A DNA stretch of 64,000 nt from Sweltsa coloradensis (taxonomy: Eukaryota > Arthropoda > Insecta > Plecoptera > Chloroperlidae): NCBI GenBank assembly GCA_024449915.1, contig JAMZAV010000313.1, positions 310,001 to 374,000 of the forward strand, given 5' to 3'. Shown in pieces: positions 1 through 12,432 of this stretch; within the stretch, counting starts at the first letter, position 1; each line of letters begins with the position of its first letter. The notes under the pieces are model-generated. The model did no database searches. It was not told the origin of the DNA and saw only the letters and a program-made list of their open reading frames with translations. A program made the translations under genes and the position numbers.

Positions 1-280
1 TGACTGGAAGTTTCGTGTCTCTTTCGACATTGAGCGTCTTATAAAGATGAGGGTCTAAATGTAAATCCTTCCAATACGTACATACCATAGGAACTGTATT
101 GCATAGATCATCCAGACTCAGAAATGAGAAAATGTGGATCAGCATCTCTTGTGGGAGACTTTGAATGTTGGAACCTAACGTCTCACGTTCTGGCTGTGAA
201 GGTGGAGGGGTATTAGAATCTTCTTCGCTGGGTTCTATCTTCCTTAATTTGGATGTGGCACCACTGCGTAACATTCTCAT
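1..280 (-). CDS. F-box protein, N-terminal coding exon (partial, runs off left edge)
   Basis: Reading the minus strand from the ATG at 280 gives an open frame of 93 codons to the window edge. After about 40 residues of polar, Ser/Pro/Glu-rich leader (starting MRMLRSGATSKLRKIEPSEE) comes an F-box: LPQEMLIHIFSFLSLDDLC followed by a Trp-containing VCTYWKDL segment and LDPHLYKTL, the usual order of F-box helices 1-3. F-box proteins bind SKP1 and act as substrate receptors of SCF-type ubiquitin ligases. The substrate-binding part (LRR, WD40 or other) lies outside the window, so the subfamily cannot be named. A second in-frame ATG lies two codons downstream (272-274). No splice donor is seen before the edge. 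Composition is more balanced than the flanks. The F-box call is firm; the exact start is less so. Confidence 0.8.
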   Translation of the reverse strand, partial: MRMLRSGATSKLRKIEPSEEDSNTPPPSQPERETLGSNIQSLPQEMLIHIFSFLSLDDLCNTVPMVCTYWKDLHLDPHLYKTLNVERDTKLPV

Positions 281-608
281 TATAAATACTTTATTGTATG
301 ATTATCAAACGCTATTTTAAAAGGCAAGCCTTATTGACTTGTAAACACGAATAAAAATAATATGCAGATGTTTCTATAACAACCGCCAGAGCAAGGTCCG
401 CTAGTAGCAGGTATCTTTTGCTCCCGGCACTCCACTCACTTCAGATTCAGTAGACCTTGGTCAATTTTGTTTTGAAGTTTGTTTAAATACCTCCCTAGAG
501 CGATAGCCGAAAGAACTACATTTTTTACATTTTTATTTTTATTTTTTATTTATAAGCTTACAGGTATACAAGTTTTTGTATGGTGGCAAGGTCCAATATT
601 AACATTTA
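281..608. other. 5' flank of the F-box gene, no gene seen
   Basis: AT-rich sequence between the F-box start codon and a Helitron-like element. It should contain the 5' UTR and promoter of the minus-strand F-box gene, but I see no decisive core promoter element. A T-rich tract lies around 519-555. Confidence 0.3.
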
Positions 609-1408
609 CTAGGGAAACGCCAAAGTCGTTGTTAGACGAGTGAGTGAGCCATGTGTTGAGTACCCGGTAACATTCCCCTTCTTCCCCCTATCTAAGGCTA
701 ACCGTTATGTCCTAATGCACCACTCTAGCCTATGGGATGTGGGAGGAAAGTCCAATGCTGGTCAGAACCAGCCACAGGTAGGGGGAGGAAAGGGGGGGTT
801 ATCATGTCATGGTCATCATCGGTTGATATCATCATAGTGTTGTCTTGGCTGTCGTCGTTGGGGTGGTGGTCAAGGTAAGGAGGAAAGGTCCCCAAAACGA
901 CTGCCAGAGATCGCCTCCAGTTACGGTTAGTTAGTTAGTTAGTTGGGGTTTTAGGGCACAAAACAGAAAACCCCAACTAACTAACTAACTAACTAACTAA
1001 CCGTAACTGGCGTTAAAATCTTCCATGCTTACGAGCTGATGTTTGCACCTTGATCACTGCATACTGCATTACAAATATTATTTCCACTGCCTCCATTGCA
1101 ACCGAGTAGCATAGGAGGCAGTGATTTTTTCCAATGCAAAACCATTGTCGTTGACAGAATTTCTAAACATGGTAAGCCTATTTTTCAGTTTATTATTTCT
1201 TGTAGGTTTAAATCGCAACGGATTGTGCTCATTTTGTTAGCAGTTCTAAGTTACCTGGTCACGGATGTCTGTTTAAAATTTCAGCTCAATCTATTTGGCC
1301 GTTCGGCCGTATGAGCCCGGACAAACAGACAAACAGACAGAATTAATCACGACAAGGCCCGATCGAGTAGCGTTATAAAATCCTCATTCGCTTCGCTCAC
1401 TCGTCCAA
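609..1408 (-). mobile_element. Helitron-like non-autonomous element, copy 1
   Basis: On the minus strand it starts TTGGACGAGTGAGCG at 1408 and ends with a small AACG/CGTT hairpin followed by TCCCTAG at 609. The flanking bases are A on the 5' side (complement of 1409) and T on the 3' side (complement of 608), so the insertion lies between A and T with no target duplication, as for Helitrons. A short inverted motif (GACGAGTGAG near the start, CTCACTCGTC near the end) matches the subterminal inverted repeats of the other copies. It has no coding capacity. An internal long hairpin at 917-1010 is described separately. The short lines of open frame here are chance. Confidence 0.6.
917..1010. repeat. 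Long perfect hairpin built on (GTTA)n / (TAAC)n
   Basis: The left arm 917-952 (CCAGTTACG, then GTTA repeats, then GGGGTTTT) is mirrored by the right arm 967-1010 (AAAACCCC, TAAC repeats, CGTAACTGG). The loop is about 14 nt, and the right arm has two more tetranucleotide units than the left. The hairpin sits inside the Helitron-like element 609-1408. Confidence 0.85.
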
Positions 1409-3730
1409 TGAGTACGTTACCCATTTTCCTAAACTGATAACTCATATGTCAACCACAGGCCTACCACTATTTCGCCCTTGTTAATGACCTAACGGTTGGC
1501 TTGAAACAGTATTATCTACAAAAAAATCTTCACCCTTATAGTTATTCTTATTGTGTGGAAATGTTATTAACTTCAATGTAATTGCTTAAGTCATATTTTT
1601 ATTTTTCGATTTGCATAACAGTACACCACACTTTCATTCCGCGAAGTTCTTATATGTTCTTACCGTATGAAACACCAGAACGGTACAATTTTGATCAGAC
1701 ATCTTAACGTTTCTATTGTAGTGAGATGTAGTAATCGCATACATCACACAAAAACAAGTTTATAAAAGTCAAATGTGATAACACACACTTTAATTTTGTC
1801 GTTATCATTTTATTTATCTTGTTTGTGGGGTAAAGATATAATTAGAATATTTTCCTCTAGCGGCTATCCAGTCTAACTTGTATTTTTCTCGTCCAAAACA
1901 AAAATCTTAATAACGTTATGAAAATACGATCTTTGAATGTCAGTTAACTTCTATATCAGAAAAGAGTTTATTTTAATACTGAATCTCTAAAATGTCTGGT
2001 GGCAATATGAAAACTGCAAGAGTGTACCTTGTTTTCGGAAGTGGTTTTCTCTGGGTTTGATTCGCACGACAGACTTGTCAATACACTTGACAGCAAAGTC
2101 GCCGCATTGGACTTCATAAGGAACCTAGAGTGTATTCTTACTAGTGTGACTATCCATCTTGACTGTCGCAACCCCCCTCTCCGTGTACGACGAATATGAT
2201 CGAGCGTGTGACTGTCGGGAGAGCGGAGACATGTTGATGTTGACAGGCAGGGGGGGTTGCTAAGGTCATCGCCATGGCTTTGACTTTGACTTCTTCTTCG
2301 GAGTGTTTGTTCGTTAGCGTGGATGATATATCATTTCCATTAGTAAGCAGCGGATGTGTGGTCTTCTGATACATAACACGCCATCTAAAGATGAATCACG
2401 TTGTCTGTGAAAATACTGATCAATTCTACCAATTCTACTGAATTATACGCACAAACTTGAATATAACCATAAACGAGTCCAAAATATCGCGCAAAGCTTT
2501 CTGTTATTGCTCTCAGATATTTCTAGCCTTCAGTAATGGTGTAGATGCCAAGCACATGAATATTCAAAGTTTCTGGGGGGGGGGGGGTTAGCCCCGCCCC
2601 CTAACCATCGGGGACACTAAAGAACATGTCTATCATCCTTGTTGAAGGTCCCGTACATACGGATGGATAGGGAGCTTTACTCTCCAATATTTCAAAATAT
2701 GCCTTTGTCAAAATTTTGTTTTATATCTTAACCAGATCACTTTATCTTTTCGAACGCGTCAAAGTATCAGAATACGAATAGAAATGGTTTAATCTATAAA
2801 TGTGTTTTATTCATTTTTCGGTTAATGTAAAACTCTCTTTAATATTACGACTTTGACCTCGTTCTACACTCAACCTGTTAGTAGGCACTGAAAACTTTGA
2901 TGGTAGAATTTTAATAAGTCCTAACTCCATGAAATTAAATTTGAACGTGGAAATTGTCTTATATTGCATGCACACACATTTGGTTCGAGGCGATATAAAC
3001 TAACTTCCTGCTAAGTGGGTATAAAAAGTCAGAAACAATAAAAAAAATTGTATTAATATGCTGGGAGCAGATGCTTAAGATAAAACCAATGCTGAATAGA
3101 CTATTTATACCTTTATTCTCAGGGGTTCAAGGGGAATGAAACGAATGAATATGGTTAGGGTCGTTTAAAGGCCTACAAATATTTGCACATCAGATCAAGT
3201 CTTAGAAGTAGGACAAACGATCGTAAATTCGAATTCCAAAAATGAGATAGCTTTACTTAGTCTTTATCGGATACTCATATTTCACTTCTAAAATAGAAAC
3301 ATTGCATTCATAGACATCAAAAAGACGTTATTAACTAACGCATACCAAATATAGACTCTACTAGTACAGTTATCGGATAAATACATGTAACATGTGTACC
3401 AGAATACGTCCAAAAATAACATAGAGATATAATATCAGAATCACTTATACATAATCACCTAATTCGCTCGCAGAGCATTGTGGAATAAATTTATTAAATA
3501 CTCTAGCTGTCACAAGAAAAAGGAATCCAGTGTTGTATGCTCGACCGTTTCAGAGTATGTGGAGAACTTACATATTATAAGACTTTACTACATAGTTTTA
3601 ACACGCATTCTTTAGAGTGCAGCGCATGTGTGCTGTCAATTCTTCACACCGTCAAACCATGGAGTTTAATAGAACTTCCGTACCCCCTCTAACTCCATGG
3701 TCAAACCAACTCCCAACACTATCATTCCCG
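1409..3730. other. AT-rich intergenic DNA, no gene recognised
   Basis: No convincing exon on either strand. A 13-base G run at 2575-2587 is followed by a GC-rich stretch (TTAGCCCCGCCCCCTAACC). The short open frames at 1968-2374 (minus) have no recognisable domain or splice context. Confidence 0.4.
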
Positions 3731-3731
3731 C

Positions 3732-3900
<169 letters not shown>

Positions 3901-5869
3901 GAGTCAACAATTAAAACAGTTTGTTCCATGAACTGAATGCGGAGCAAAGATTGCACAAGCAAGGTACTGTAAAACAATCAAAACTATGTATTTTATTTTG
4001 TAATACCTTGCTCCTTTGATTAAGTTAACTTGCTTGAACCGTACCGGGATTTTATTACACAGATTTTATCGCTGTTAGTGAATGTACTAACATTTCATTT
4101 AATTGAAATCTCAGGTCAACGATCGCTGTATATTATTCAGTTTCTTCCTCCGTTTTATAGCTGAAGTTCTAGTGCCAGAGCACTGGTCACTGGTCAATGG
4201 TCTACGCTGCACTTCATACGGGAGACTTTTGTTTGCCTTCCTTCTTTCATACTACTTTATACGTCCAGCAAACAGACTACTTCTCCCTATGTATTCTCCT
4301 TATGACAGCCGAATGTGGTGGCTCAAAGGCAGAGAGCGCAGCTATATAGGAAAGTATTTTACAATGGACAAGGGGTAGGCTTATAAGGCATTGATTTAAT
4401 GAACATTCTAGACCTATCTAACTGATCTATGTGCTGACGAGTTGTTGGAGTAAAGATTCTTTCCATCCTATGTCCATGATTGGTTTCTCACCGCGAAGAT
4501 ATGAAAATGATGTTTGCATTACATATAAAACTGAATAGCCAACGAGTACAAAAAATACACTAAACACCCAACTTTGTTTTAAATGTTGGAACAAACATTT
4601 TGTTGACATTATGATTCAATTACAAACACACGGTATTTACGAAATGTGTCATTATTCGTAAAAGACAAAAGCAAAAAAAACACAAAATAATTAAAATTTA
4701 CTAGATACTTTACATACGTACATTTTCTAAATTCCATTCTCTGGCTTGCCTTTCATCTTCATATATTAAAAATTATATTTTAATACTGTGAGTTCTTGAT
4801 ACGAAAAACGTGCAATGATAACAATGACAATCGCGTATCTCTGCCAACCGCCTGTACCGCAGTTATGTAGAAAATACTTTGATAACCACGAGAGAGTCAG
4901 TTGTATTTCGAAGCCTGCCCCCAACGGTCCGTGTCTGCCTCGCGCAGTTTAATTTGAGTTGAGTGTGACGAAATGGAACAACCTGCTGTCATAGCAACCG
5001 AAGCTTACGGCGGAATGGGATGGGATGTCTGCTCGATTGTGCGGGAGGAGGGCCGCTGATAGGCAGTCACGTGATGGGATTACAGCCGCAGCCTGCCACA
5101 CGCTTGGTGGAGGTGCCGGCTCTAGCTAGCAATCTCTTCTAGATTACATGTGAAGTTACTAGTCAGTACCGGAGTGTGGTGACCATTATACAGTGACTCT
5201 AGCCACCCTGGATGTAGGCATCTGTCGTGTACGGTACGGGAGGGGAGGGTATGGTTTTGTTTTCACACTTTTGATTTATACTTGCACATTTTTTCATGCA
5301 CACATACGTGTTATAATAGATGACAGGTGCTATTTAATTTGGTTTAATTTAGTGTAAGAAACGGAGACGTTGTGGTCGTCGTCTTTGTCATCTTTCCGGT
5401 GTTGTCATTTTTGTTGTTTTCGTCGGGGAGGTCGTCGAGGGGGAAATTAATGAAATACTCAAGTATTATCTCACTTCTTTATCTAGTGGGAAAAAAAACA
5501 TAACACATCCTAACACACTTGTAGGCAGTTTGCAAACACCCATCACAAACAAACACATAAGTTAACCTTCATGCATTGTCGCAGGAGAAGATAAAACTTT
5601 AATCTCCAAACCAAGTAATGTTCCATCATAAGAGCTACATTATTTTGTTTCATAGTTTTGTAGATTAACTTTCAAACAACGCCCGCTAATTAAGACGATA
5701 CTTGACCTTTAAAGCTCTTAAGATGAATGCATTTCATTGCAAATTAAACTTGCGCACTTGAGCAACTTCCTCTATCCAGGTCACTACTGACGTCTATCTT
5801 CCTCCGCCAGGGGCGCCCTGCAGCAATAAGGTTTAACAACTTAACCTCTGAAACATCTGTCACCCCGGG

Positions 5870-5870
<1 letters not shown>
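3901..5870. other. Intergenic DNA with a GC-richer block near 4,880-5,260
   Basis: Mostly AT-rich with no gene recognised. The stretch at about 4,880-5,260 is richer in G+C and CpG, with a CACGTG E-box (inside GTCACGTGAT) near 5,070. It could be a promoter or first non-coding exon, but no TATA box, donor or coding frame supports this. Confidence 0.25.

Positions 5871-5911
<41 letters not shown>
5871..5911. repeat. (GTC)n microsatellite, about 14 units
   Basis: A pure TCG/GTC trinucleotide run. On the minus strand it would encode poly-Asp in a short open frame, but the surroundings show no other sign of coding. Confidence 0.95.
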
Positions 5912-5912
<1 letters not shown>

Positions 5913-8700
5913 GTGGTCAAAAATCTTTGAACCGATGGAATGTGCATAATATTTGCATATACACTTTATTATATCACACATTGGAGACTTTTATCCTTTA
6001 GAATAGTATCCAGCCCAGTATCTGAGTTTATTTTTTAGCTCGAATTGGTTGTGTGCAATGATTAAACAAAACATAAAGGTTGAATAACTGGAAAATTCGT
6101 AATGTCTCTCAAATCAGTATGCTACTCGATAACCACAATAAGTATGTACAAAATACAATTAATTAAATAAATGTATTACTCAAAACAGAGCAATTACATT
6201 TTGGTGGTGAGCAGAGTGGCTTTGAGTGAACAACAGAGTGGGAGAAAATCAAGTACATGGAGCCATGTTTAGCTACTAGGAATTATAACCTCAGAACGGC
6301 CACCTATGTCTTTTCAATGGAACCCTTACCAAATTGTTTTCATGTTCCGAGTAAGATTCAGATCCTCTTGACACGTATTCAATCAAAATTATTTTCACAT
6401 GGTATCTTGATGTGTATGGGTCAAGTGTTCATATAAGTGTGAACTTCTATCATTTCTAAATCATCGTGATTCAATCTTCTTCAAAGTCAACTTATAGTAG
6501 AAAAATCGATGATCGTTTTGAGTTATGTGATTGTCGATTATGTGGGTTGTAAGGGTTCATGTTTATGCAACAAGGCTAATAGCGAGGATAGGGAGGGGGG
6601 GTGATTAATGGTGATAGGAAATAGGAATCCCACACAATGGCTGTGTAGATTTATACTAAGGAGGTCGTCGGCTTTACGTCCCGTTCAAAACATGGTGTAT
6701 AGGGTAATCCGTTGGAAGATCTAAACCGTCAAGGATCACAACCAAAAGCTTTTAGAGTCTACGTCACTCAAGGTGGGCTTCAAAGTCAAATCAGAATTAC
6801 ATATTTGTGATGTTTTCCACGTTTTGTATACCTGCATGTTAAAATGATGTGTTAAAAATGTTTTGGATTTGACGACCAATTTGACGGCTATATTCATGTG
6901 TACCGCGTGGTTTTCTGTTGAGGTGGGGTTTCTTAATAGATTTGTTGTTGAACTCGCGATTTGACTACAAACAAATAATGTAAATTATTTTGTATTGATT
7001 GCAAATCAACTTCTAAATCATCAACTGCCAGTTCTCAAGTTCTTTTTCGGGGATTTAAAGTTGAATTAAAGCCCAATTTGAACAATGCAATTTACCCACT
7101 TCAAATATTGTGTATGATTTTCTCTAAAATCGAAGTCAAAGTTTGCATATTTTGCTCTTAAATGTCTCTTTTGATACGTTATAGCAAAACGGATCATGAA
7201 ACACGCATCAAAAATGTCAATACTTTCAGTTTTAATGGTAAATTTGGCGTTTAATAATCTTTCCATCCGATGTATGTATAATCTGATTCTATTAAGAATA
7301 AGGTGTATCGTATACTTCATTTCATTTGGCAGCCTAAGCGATTGTTATTATACTTACTTTACTACGCTTCGTCGCTTATTCTCCATGTATAGCGAATGAT
7401 GGCTCTGGATTCACGTGCAGCTCGCAAAGATTCCACCTAACAACGCTTCACCTGCCTTTCAGTGTGTTTTTCTCCTTCTAACCCTTGTAAACTTTGCCCA
7501 TTAGCCCAAATGAACGCCCGTATGGAAATCCAATAAAGTTCTCCGGTGGCAAAACTTTATTGGGACATTTACAATAACAATGGGATTTGATTTAATTTTT
7601 AAATGGATTATCGGCGTTTTCCCCAGCTTTACCTCATTATTTCTCCATAAAGTTCGACTCTTTTTCTAAAAACAATGGTTAAAATGCTCTCTTTTCTACT
7701 CATTCAAGATGTCTAAAGAGAAAAGAGCAGCTCTTTTAAAAATACGTTTGATAAATGAGACGAGCGCGATGGCGATCCATCATACAAATCAACTTTTATG
7801 ACGTGGCTCCTTTTTGCATGCCTAGCTGGAAGTGGCAAAGTTGGGTTTGACTCTATCTTAACTCACGAAGTTTGAACTACGAAAAGATGTGGGTTGATAT
7901 TTGATTCGTTTTCTCATGTATTGGTGATGTATTATTTATTTAAGTTAAGAATACTTTCTCATGGGAGGAGATAGGTATTATGAATATCGAAAGAGTTGGT
8001 TTTAAACAAAATATGGCAATATCAAAACGAATAATAAAATAAAACATTCACGATATTGCATTGACAGGAGTGAAGACAGTCATGGCTTCAGACAACAAAC
8101 ACGAAACTAAACGTTTATTAAAACATGTGGTCAGAACCAAGCATCATTTTGTTGCCTCTGTCAGATGTGTCAAACCTGGAGAGAGTTTATTCTAGCTACA
8201 TATTACTCAGACTTTTGAAATAGAATTTATTCCAAAAGTAACTTAAAAATTTTTGTCAAGTACTCCCATTATGAATCCTTTGGCATACTTTCTTCAACTA
8301 ATTTATTTGAGTGCATGGAAAATATAAAGAGTATATTTCTGAAGAGAAGCGTGTGGAGAAGTGTCACATGAAAGAAATTGTTTGTTTAAATACAGGAACC
8401 ACTGTGTATAGCCCCCAACCCCTCCCCCTTCTTTTTTCGTTTATGGGCGCGTTTTCAACGGTAGGTCGATGAATGACAATAAGTACTTTCTTGAGTATAA
8501 CAAACTAAGCAAACAGTTACTATAGTCTTATTAGGTCAGGATTAGAAGTTGCATTGGCTCAGTGAGCATGGCTCAGTTTGTTCACCACTGAATTGTGACT
8601 CGGCGAGAAGATACGAGGAAAGTTTCAGTCCCCGATCTAAGTTCCATTCATAAAGCACGCATAAGGGCTAGAAACTACTAGAAAGCGATCGCACATTCTC
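5912..8700. other. AT-rich intergenic DNA, nothing recognised
   Basis: No exon, RNA gene or transposon termini identified. Short open frames (for example 7066-7320 minus and 7196-7399 plus) overlap each other and have no recognisable domain. Confidence 0.4.
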
Positions 8701-8960
8701 GATAATACGTCACTATTGGACAATTCACGGCGTGGCTACTTTAGCCACAGCTTTAGCTCACACTAGATTCGCCCTAGGTCTGCCCAGCAAAGCAAACACC
8801 CCCAGCCAGCATCAAAGACATGGGTGTGGTGTGTCCACTAGTCGTCTGTCATGGCGGCGGTATGGTAATGTGACGTCACTGCCACGTGGTGATGCTGCCG
8901 CAGCGCCCCGGGCGGCGAGCTGCGTCAACACAACAGACGCGCACCACAAAGCGAGCTAAT
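8700..8960. promoter_or_regulatory. GC- and CpG-rich block with a CRE and E-box; candidate promoter
   Basis: This short block is clearly GC-richer than its surroundings and contains several CpGs. It has a perfect cAMP-response element (TGACGTCA, near 8,871-8,878) and, 5 bp further on, a CACGTG E-box. That pattern fits a small CpG-rich promoter. No first coding exon is identified on either side, so the direction is unknown. Confidence 0.3.
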
Positions 8961-8963
8961 TGA

Positions 8964-9305
8964 TTAACAACAAATAAGTTGGGTGAAGTCGTATTTACTC
9001 ACTGTGGGGCCGGGTTTCAGTGTTCGTGTTGGTTTGAGCTGGAGTTGGCTGAATATATTTATTATGCTATTTATTGAACTGGAGAATACCTGGAAAGTAG
9101 TTGTTTTATTTGGGAAACTTTCTATAATTAAAATATTCTCAGTTTTATTACTTCGATCAACGACTTTTTGTGCCACAGGATTTTTAACTGTAGAATCGGA
9201 GATGTGGAAGTTGAATTCGTGTTCGTGCAACGCATTGAAGATTAGTATATCGCATCGAAAGTGAATGGGTTTATTAACTTTAACTTTGTAACGATAATTC
9301 CGCAT
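8964..9305 (-). CDS. Uncertain 113-residue open frame, no recognised function
   Basis: The minus strand holds a 113-codon frame starting MRNYRYKVKVNKPIHFRCD and ending just left of the CpG-rich block. It is long for this AT-rich DNA and its amino-acid mix is not extreme. There is no domain, signal peptide or clear membrane segment, and the plus strand is also open over much of the same span (8983-9264). I cannot name it. It may be chance or a decayed element. Confidence 0.12.
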   Translation of the reverse strand: MRNYRYKVKVNKPIHFRCDILIFNALHEHEFNFHISDSTVKNPVAQKVVDRSNKTENILIIESFPNKTTTFQVFSSSINSIINIFSQLQLKPTRTLKPGPTVSKYDFTQLICC

Positions 9306-9737
9306 CTACTCTGGTGATTCTAGCGCAAGAAATTTTTAATATAACTCAGCAACGAAGTTAAATGGAATGTAACTTATGACAGCATAGATGTTTTAATTTC
9401 GAGTAATTTCATAATTGTTACGTTCTTAAAAAAAGACAAGTTCTGAAAGAACCATCAACCATGCAACGAGTAATAACTGATATTTTGCACCAGCAACGCG
9501 TTTATAACTAATCGTCGTTATATGGGTATCTGCATCTGACATGAAAAATAAATAAAATATTTTTGAAGGATGCCCGCTATAGGGTACACAACAGATTTTA
9601 CCGGTGTGACCCAACTAGGTATGTTGCGGATAGGACGATTGTGAAGGGATGACCAAGGGCTGTTTTAAAAGGGCTCAATCCCTAGCATTCGCATTAACGA
9701 CTGAAGAAAACCACGAGAAGAAAACATCAGTCAGGAT

Positions 9738-9815
9738 TGCCGGTCTCGACGGGATTCGAACCCGGGACCTCCCGAATCAGAGTCAAGTGCTTAGCGCTCG
9801 AGTCAACACTGTCGG
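9738..9815 (-). repeat. tRNA-like sequence (SINE head or tRNA pseudogene)
   Basis: On the minus strand a Pol III B-box, GGGTTCGAATCCC, lies downstream of an A-box-like TTGACTCGAGCGCTAAGC at the normal spacing. The T arm pairs well but the acceptor stem does not close, so this is a tRNA-derived repeat or pseudogene rather than a working tRNA. Confidence 0.4.
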
Positions 9816-10269
9816 TATCTGACATGATTGTTTTGAAAGCGGAATAGTGACTACATCTAAGAATGTATTTTTGAAGGGTTGCCTTCTATGGATAATGTTG
9901 TGCGTAAACAATAACCACAAATAACAAAAACTTGTAAAAATACAGCCAAACCTTACACACTCAAAAAAAATGAGATCTAAAAAAAGGGCCAAGCTCATCT
10001 ACCCTTCCACATTTGCGCATTCTTATTCATAAACGTACAGTGTCCCGTAACAACATCCTTGAAAAGCTTGGCAAAATAGAATTTGCAACTATTAATTTGA
10101 ACGTAATAGTTCATCCAAATTCTTTTTTTCTAATTAATTTTAACGTAATGGTCATGCAACTCATTACTTTTTCAAGTTCCATTGCAAAATTATTTGTTAA
10201 ATATAATTAATTTATCAAAGTCGATTTAATTGCTATGGTATTACCAATTAACAATGGATTGAAAAATAT

Positions 10270-10500
10270 AGTGGTCCAAAGACTTGCTTTTTGTAAACAA
10301 TGTAGGCGATTATTGTCATGTAACTATAGTTACTTGTTGATTGTATACCTGTATAAGGCTTATTTTAAAACCTTTATTTGGAAGCCTTCCAGCATTTTTT
10401 TTAACTTTTTCTTTCAAAAGGAATTACATCACTATTACCTTAATGTCCGTGTAAATATGAACGTTGTAGCCCCACTTGTTTGATCAGAATCGCTGGGCAA
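10270..10500 (-). mobile_element. Fragment of the Helitron-like family (one internal monomer)
   Basis: The stretch containing AACGTTGTAGCCCCAC, preceded by TCACTATTACCTTAATGTCC and a C/T-rich ACTTTTTCTTTCA tract, matches the internal monomer of the Helitron-like copies at 11,888-12,432, 14,284-15,027 and 45,227-46,178. Neither element end is present. Confidence 0.5.
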
Positions 10501-10536
10501 TTGAAACTGACGAATTAGATAGTAGTAGCCAGTAGT

Positions 10537-11158
10537 GGATCCCTAGACCCAAATATGATTTCTAAAGAATGCAGTAAAGTCATCTGAAAAGTAAGTAGAA
10601 TGTAAGAGGGGCTTAATAAAAGAGCGGATAATTTTTTTGAAATTTTTTTGACGGGACATAACCTCAGAATCAACAATTTTATTCAAATTACTGGAATCAG
10701 TTGCTCAAGTTAAAAAATTGAATTTTTAGCAGCGGTTTTTTGTATATTATTTCTACACTCCTTTATCTACAACCTAAATAAAAGTATTATTGGTTTTATA
10801 TGATTTCAGGCGTTGCACGATTTTTTTCCGTTAAACGGTACAAAATTTGAAATTGTACCGGCAGGCGAAAAAAATTGTGCAACGCAACAAACCATATAAA
10901 TACAAAAATCCTTTTATTTAGGTTGTAGATAAAGGAGTTTAGAAATAATATACAAAAAACCGCTGCTAAAAATTCAATTTTGAACTTGAGCAACTGATTC
11001 CAGTAATTTGAATGCAATTGTTGATTCTGAGGTTATGTCCTGTCAAAAAACTTTCAAAAAAATAATCCGCTCTTTTATTAAGCCCCTCTTACATTCAACT
11101 TACTTTTCAGACGTCTTTACTGCATTCTTAAGAAATCATATTTGGGTCTAGGGATTCC
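10537..11158. mobile_element. Foldback element, 0.62 kb, arms of about 310 bp
   Basis: The left arm starts GGATCCCTAGACCCAAATAT and the right arm ends as its near-perfect reverse complement. The turning point is near 10,848 (GGTACAAAATTTGAAATTGT). Arms match along almost their whole length with scattered mismatches, and there is no loop to speak of. No coding capacity. It behaves like a foldback/MITE; a transcript would form a long double-stranded hairpin. Confidence 0.85.
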
Positions 11159-11219
11159 CCTTAAAGGGATTTCGAGAAGATACAAAAAAAAAAAATCACC
11201 CCAGTTTTAAAGGATCCAG

Positions 11220-11460
11220 GATTTTGAGCATGTTTCAAGTCATATATTCACCAAGAAGGAATGCTCGTACCCCAACCAAATTTGGCATGTGTTGTCAGGT
11301 ACCTAAATCCCCTCGAGTTTGATAGTTTTCAAGTTCACATCACGTTTCATGATGGCTGGGTGACACCTCGACATCACCCCAACTCTGCTTGCTGTATAAG
11401 GTGCCTGGGTGTGTAGCGCACCGCGGCTTGGCTGCGGCGCCCTAACGGGCACCTAGATAT
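11220..11460. repeat. Repeat block shared with the 26-28 kb foldback
   Basis: CAACCAAATTTGGCATG followed by TTGTCAGGTACCTAAAT, then TTTCATGATGGCTGGG, and the end GGGCACCTAG recur in the same order in the right arm of the 1.9-kb foldback (about 27,135-27,302). It therefore belongs to the same repeat family. Confidence 0.6.
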
Positions 11461-11887
11461 CGACGGTTGCTCTTGCCAATGAGTAATAAATTCAATGTTC
11501 TTGCTGTTTTTCATTCTATCCCTCGCAATACTTTAAACGCGCCTCCAAAACTAGTTTAGTACGTGTTTGTTAAATTAAAGTGATGCGATGTATGAAGAGA
11601 TGTATGAGTGCTGGGATGTCGGTGTATGTTTGTGGTCAGTACAGGAGTGTCTGAAGACGAGTCATTCTCATCTTGACTACCTCGAACAGTCGTTGGAACT
11701 ATGTACTATATGGATCACTTTTTAGATCCACTTCCATTCATTCTTATTAAAGAACAATTAAACAGAGTGGGCATGCAATATAATTTAGCTATGTAAATAC
11801 ATTTTTGGTTGGTTATTTCGGTCTGGATTGGATGAAATATTTTCATTTTATCGTGCACTACAGACTACAGGATTTGAATGGGTTTTA

Positions 11888-12432
11888 CTAGGAAAACGCT
11901 TAAGTCCCGCCGCGTTGATGGATGAGCTTTTTTGTAAGTTTTTAGTTTGCGTAGGACCACTTTTCCTTTGCAAGTGCTTTTTTGATGCATTGTAGGTGAT
12001 TGTTGTCAAGTTTCTATTGTTACTTGTTAATATTGTTAAAATAAACCTAAAAAACTCATACTAAAACCTTTATTCAATGGATTCTGGCTAACTTTTTAAC
12101 TTTTTCTTTCAGAAAGCAATACATCACCATTACCTTAATGTCCATGTAAAATATGAACGTTGTAGCCCCACCCGTTTGGTCAGAATCGGTGCAAATGTCA
12201 CGAAAATATCGCACTTAAAATTTTGAAAAAAATGAGAAATATTTCTTCGATTGTACCCAAAAACGTGGCAAGTCTAAGTACAGAGATTTCGAAGGTCCCC
12301 TCCAATTTCCATCAAGATCGCATATGCCGTTTGCCCGGTAGCAAACAAACAGACAGAAAAACAAACAAAAAAACACCCGAGCTAAATTTTTTGGGGGTCG
12401 GTGAAATTGAAGTCTTCGCTTCGCTCATCCAA
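11888..12432 (-). mobile_element. Helitron-like non-autonomous element, copy 2
   Basis: On the minus strand it begins TTGGATGAGCGAAGCGAAG at 12,432. It ends GCTCATCCATCAACGCGGCG, then the second half of an AACGC/GCGTT hairpin, then TTCCTAG at 11,888. The inserted site is A^T with no target duplication. Subterminal inverted repeats GGATGAGC/GCTCATCC bracket one internal monomer that includes AACGTTGTAGCCCCAC. No protein is encoded. Confidence 0.65.

Noticed and set aside
5744..5947. Minus-strand frame with an Asp run
   Set aside because: Caused by the GTC microsatellite; flanks have no coding signal.
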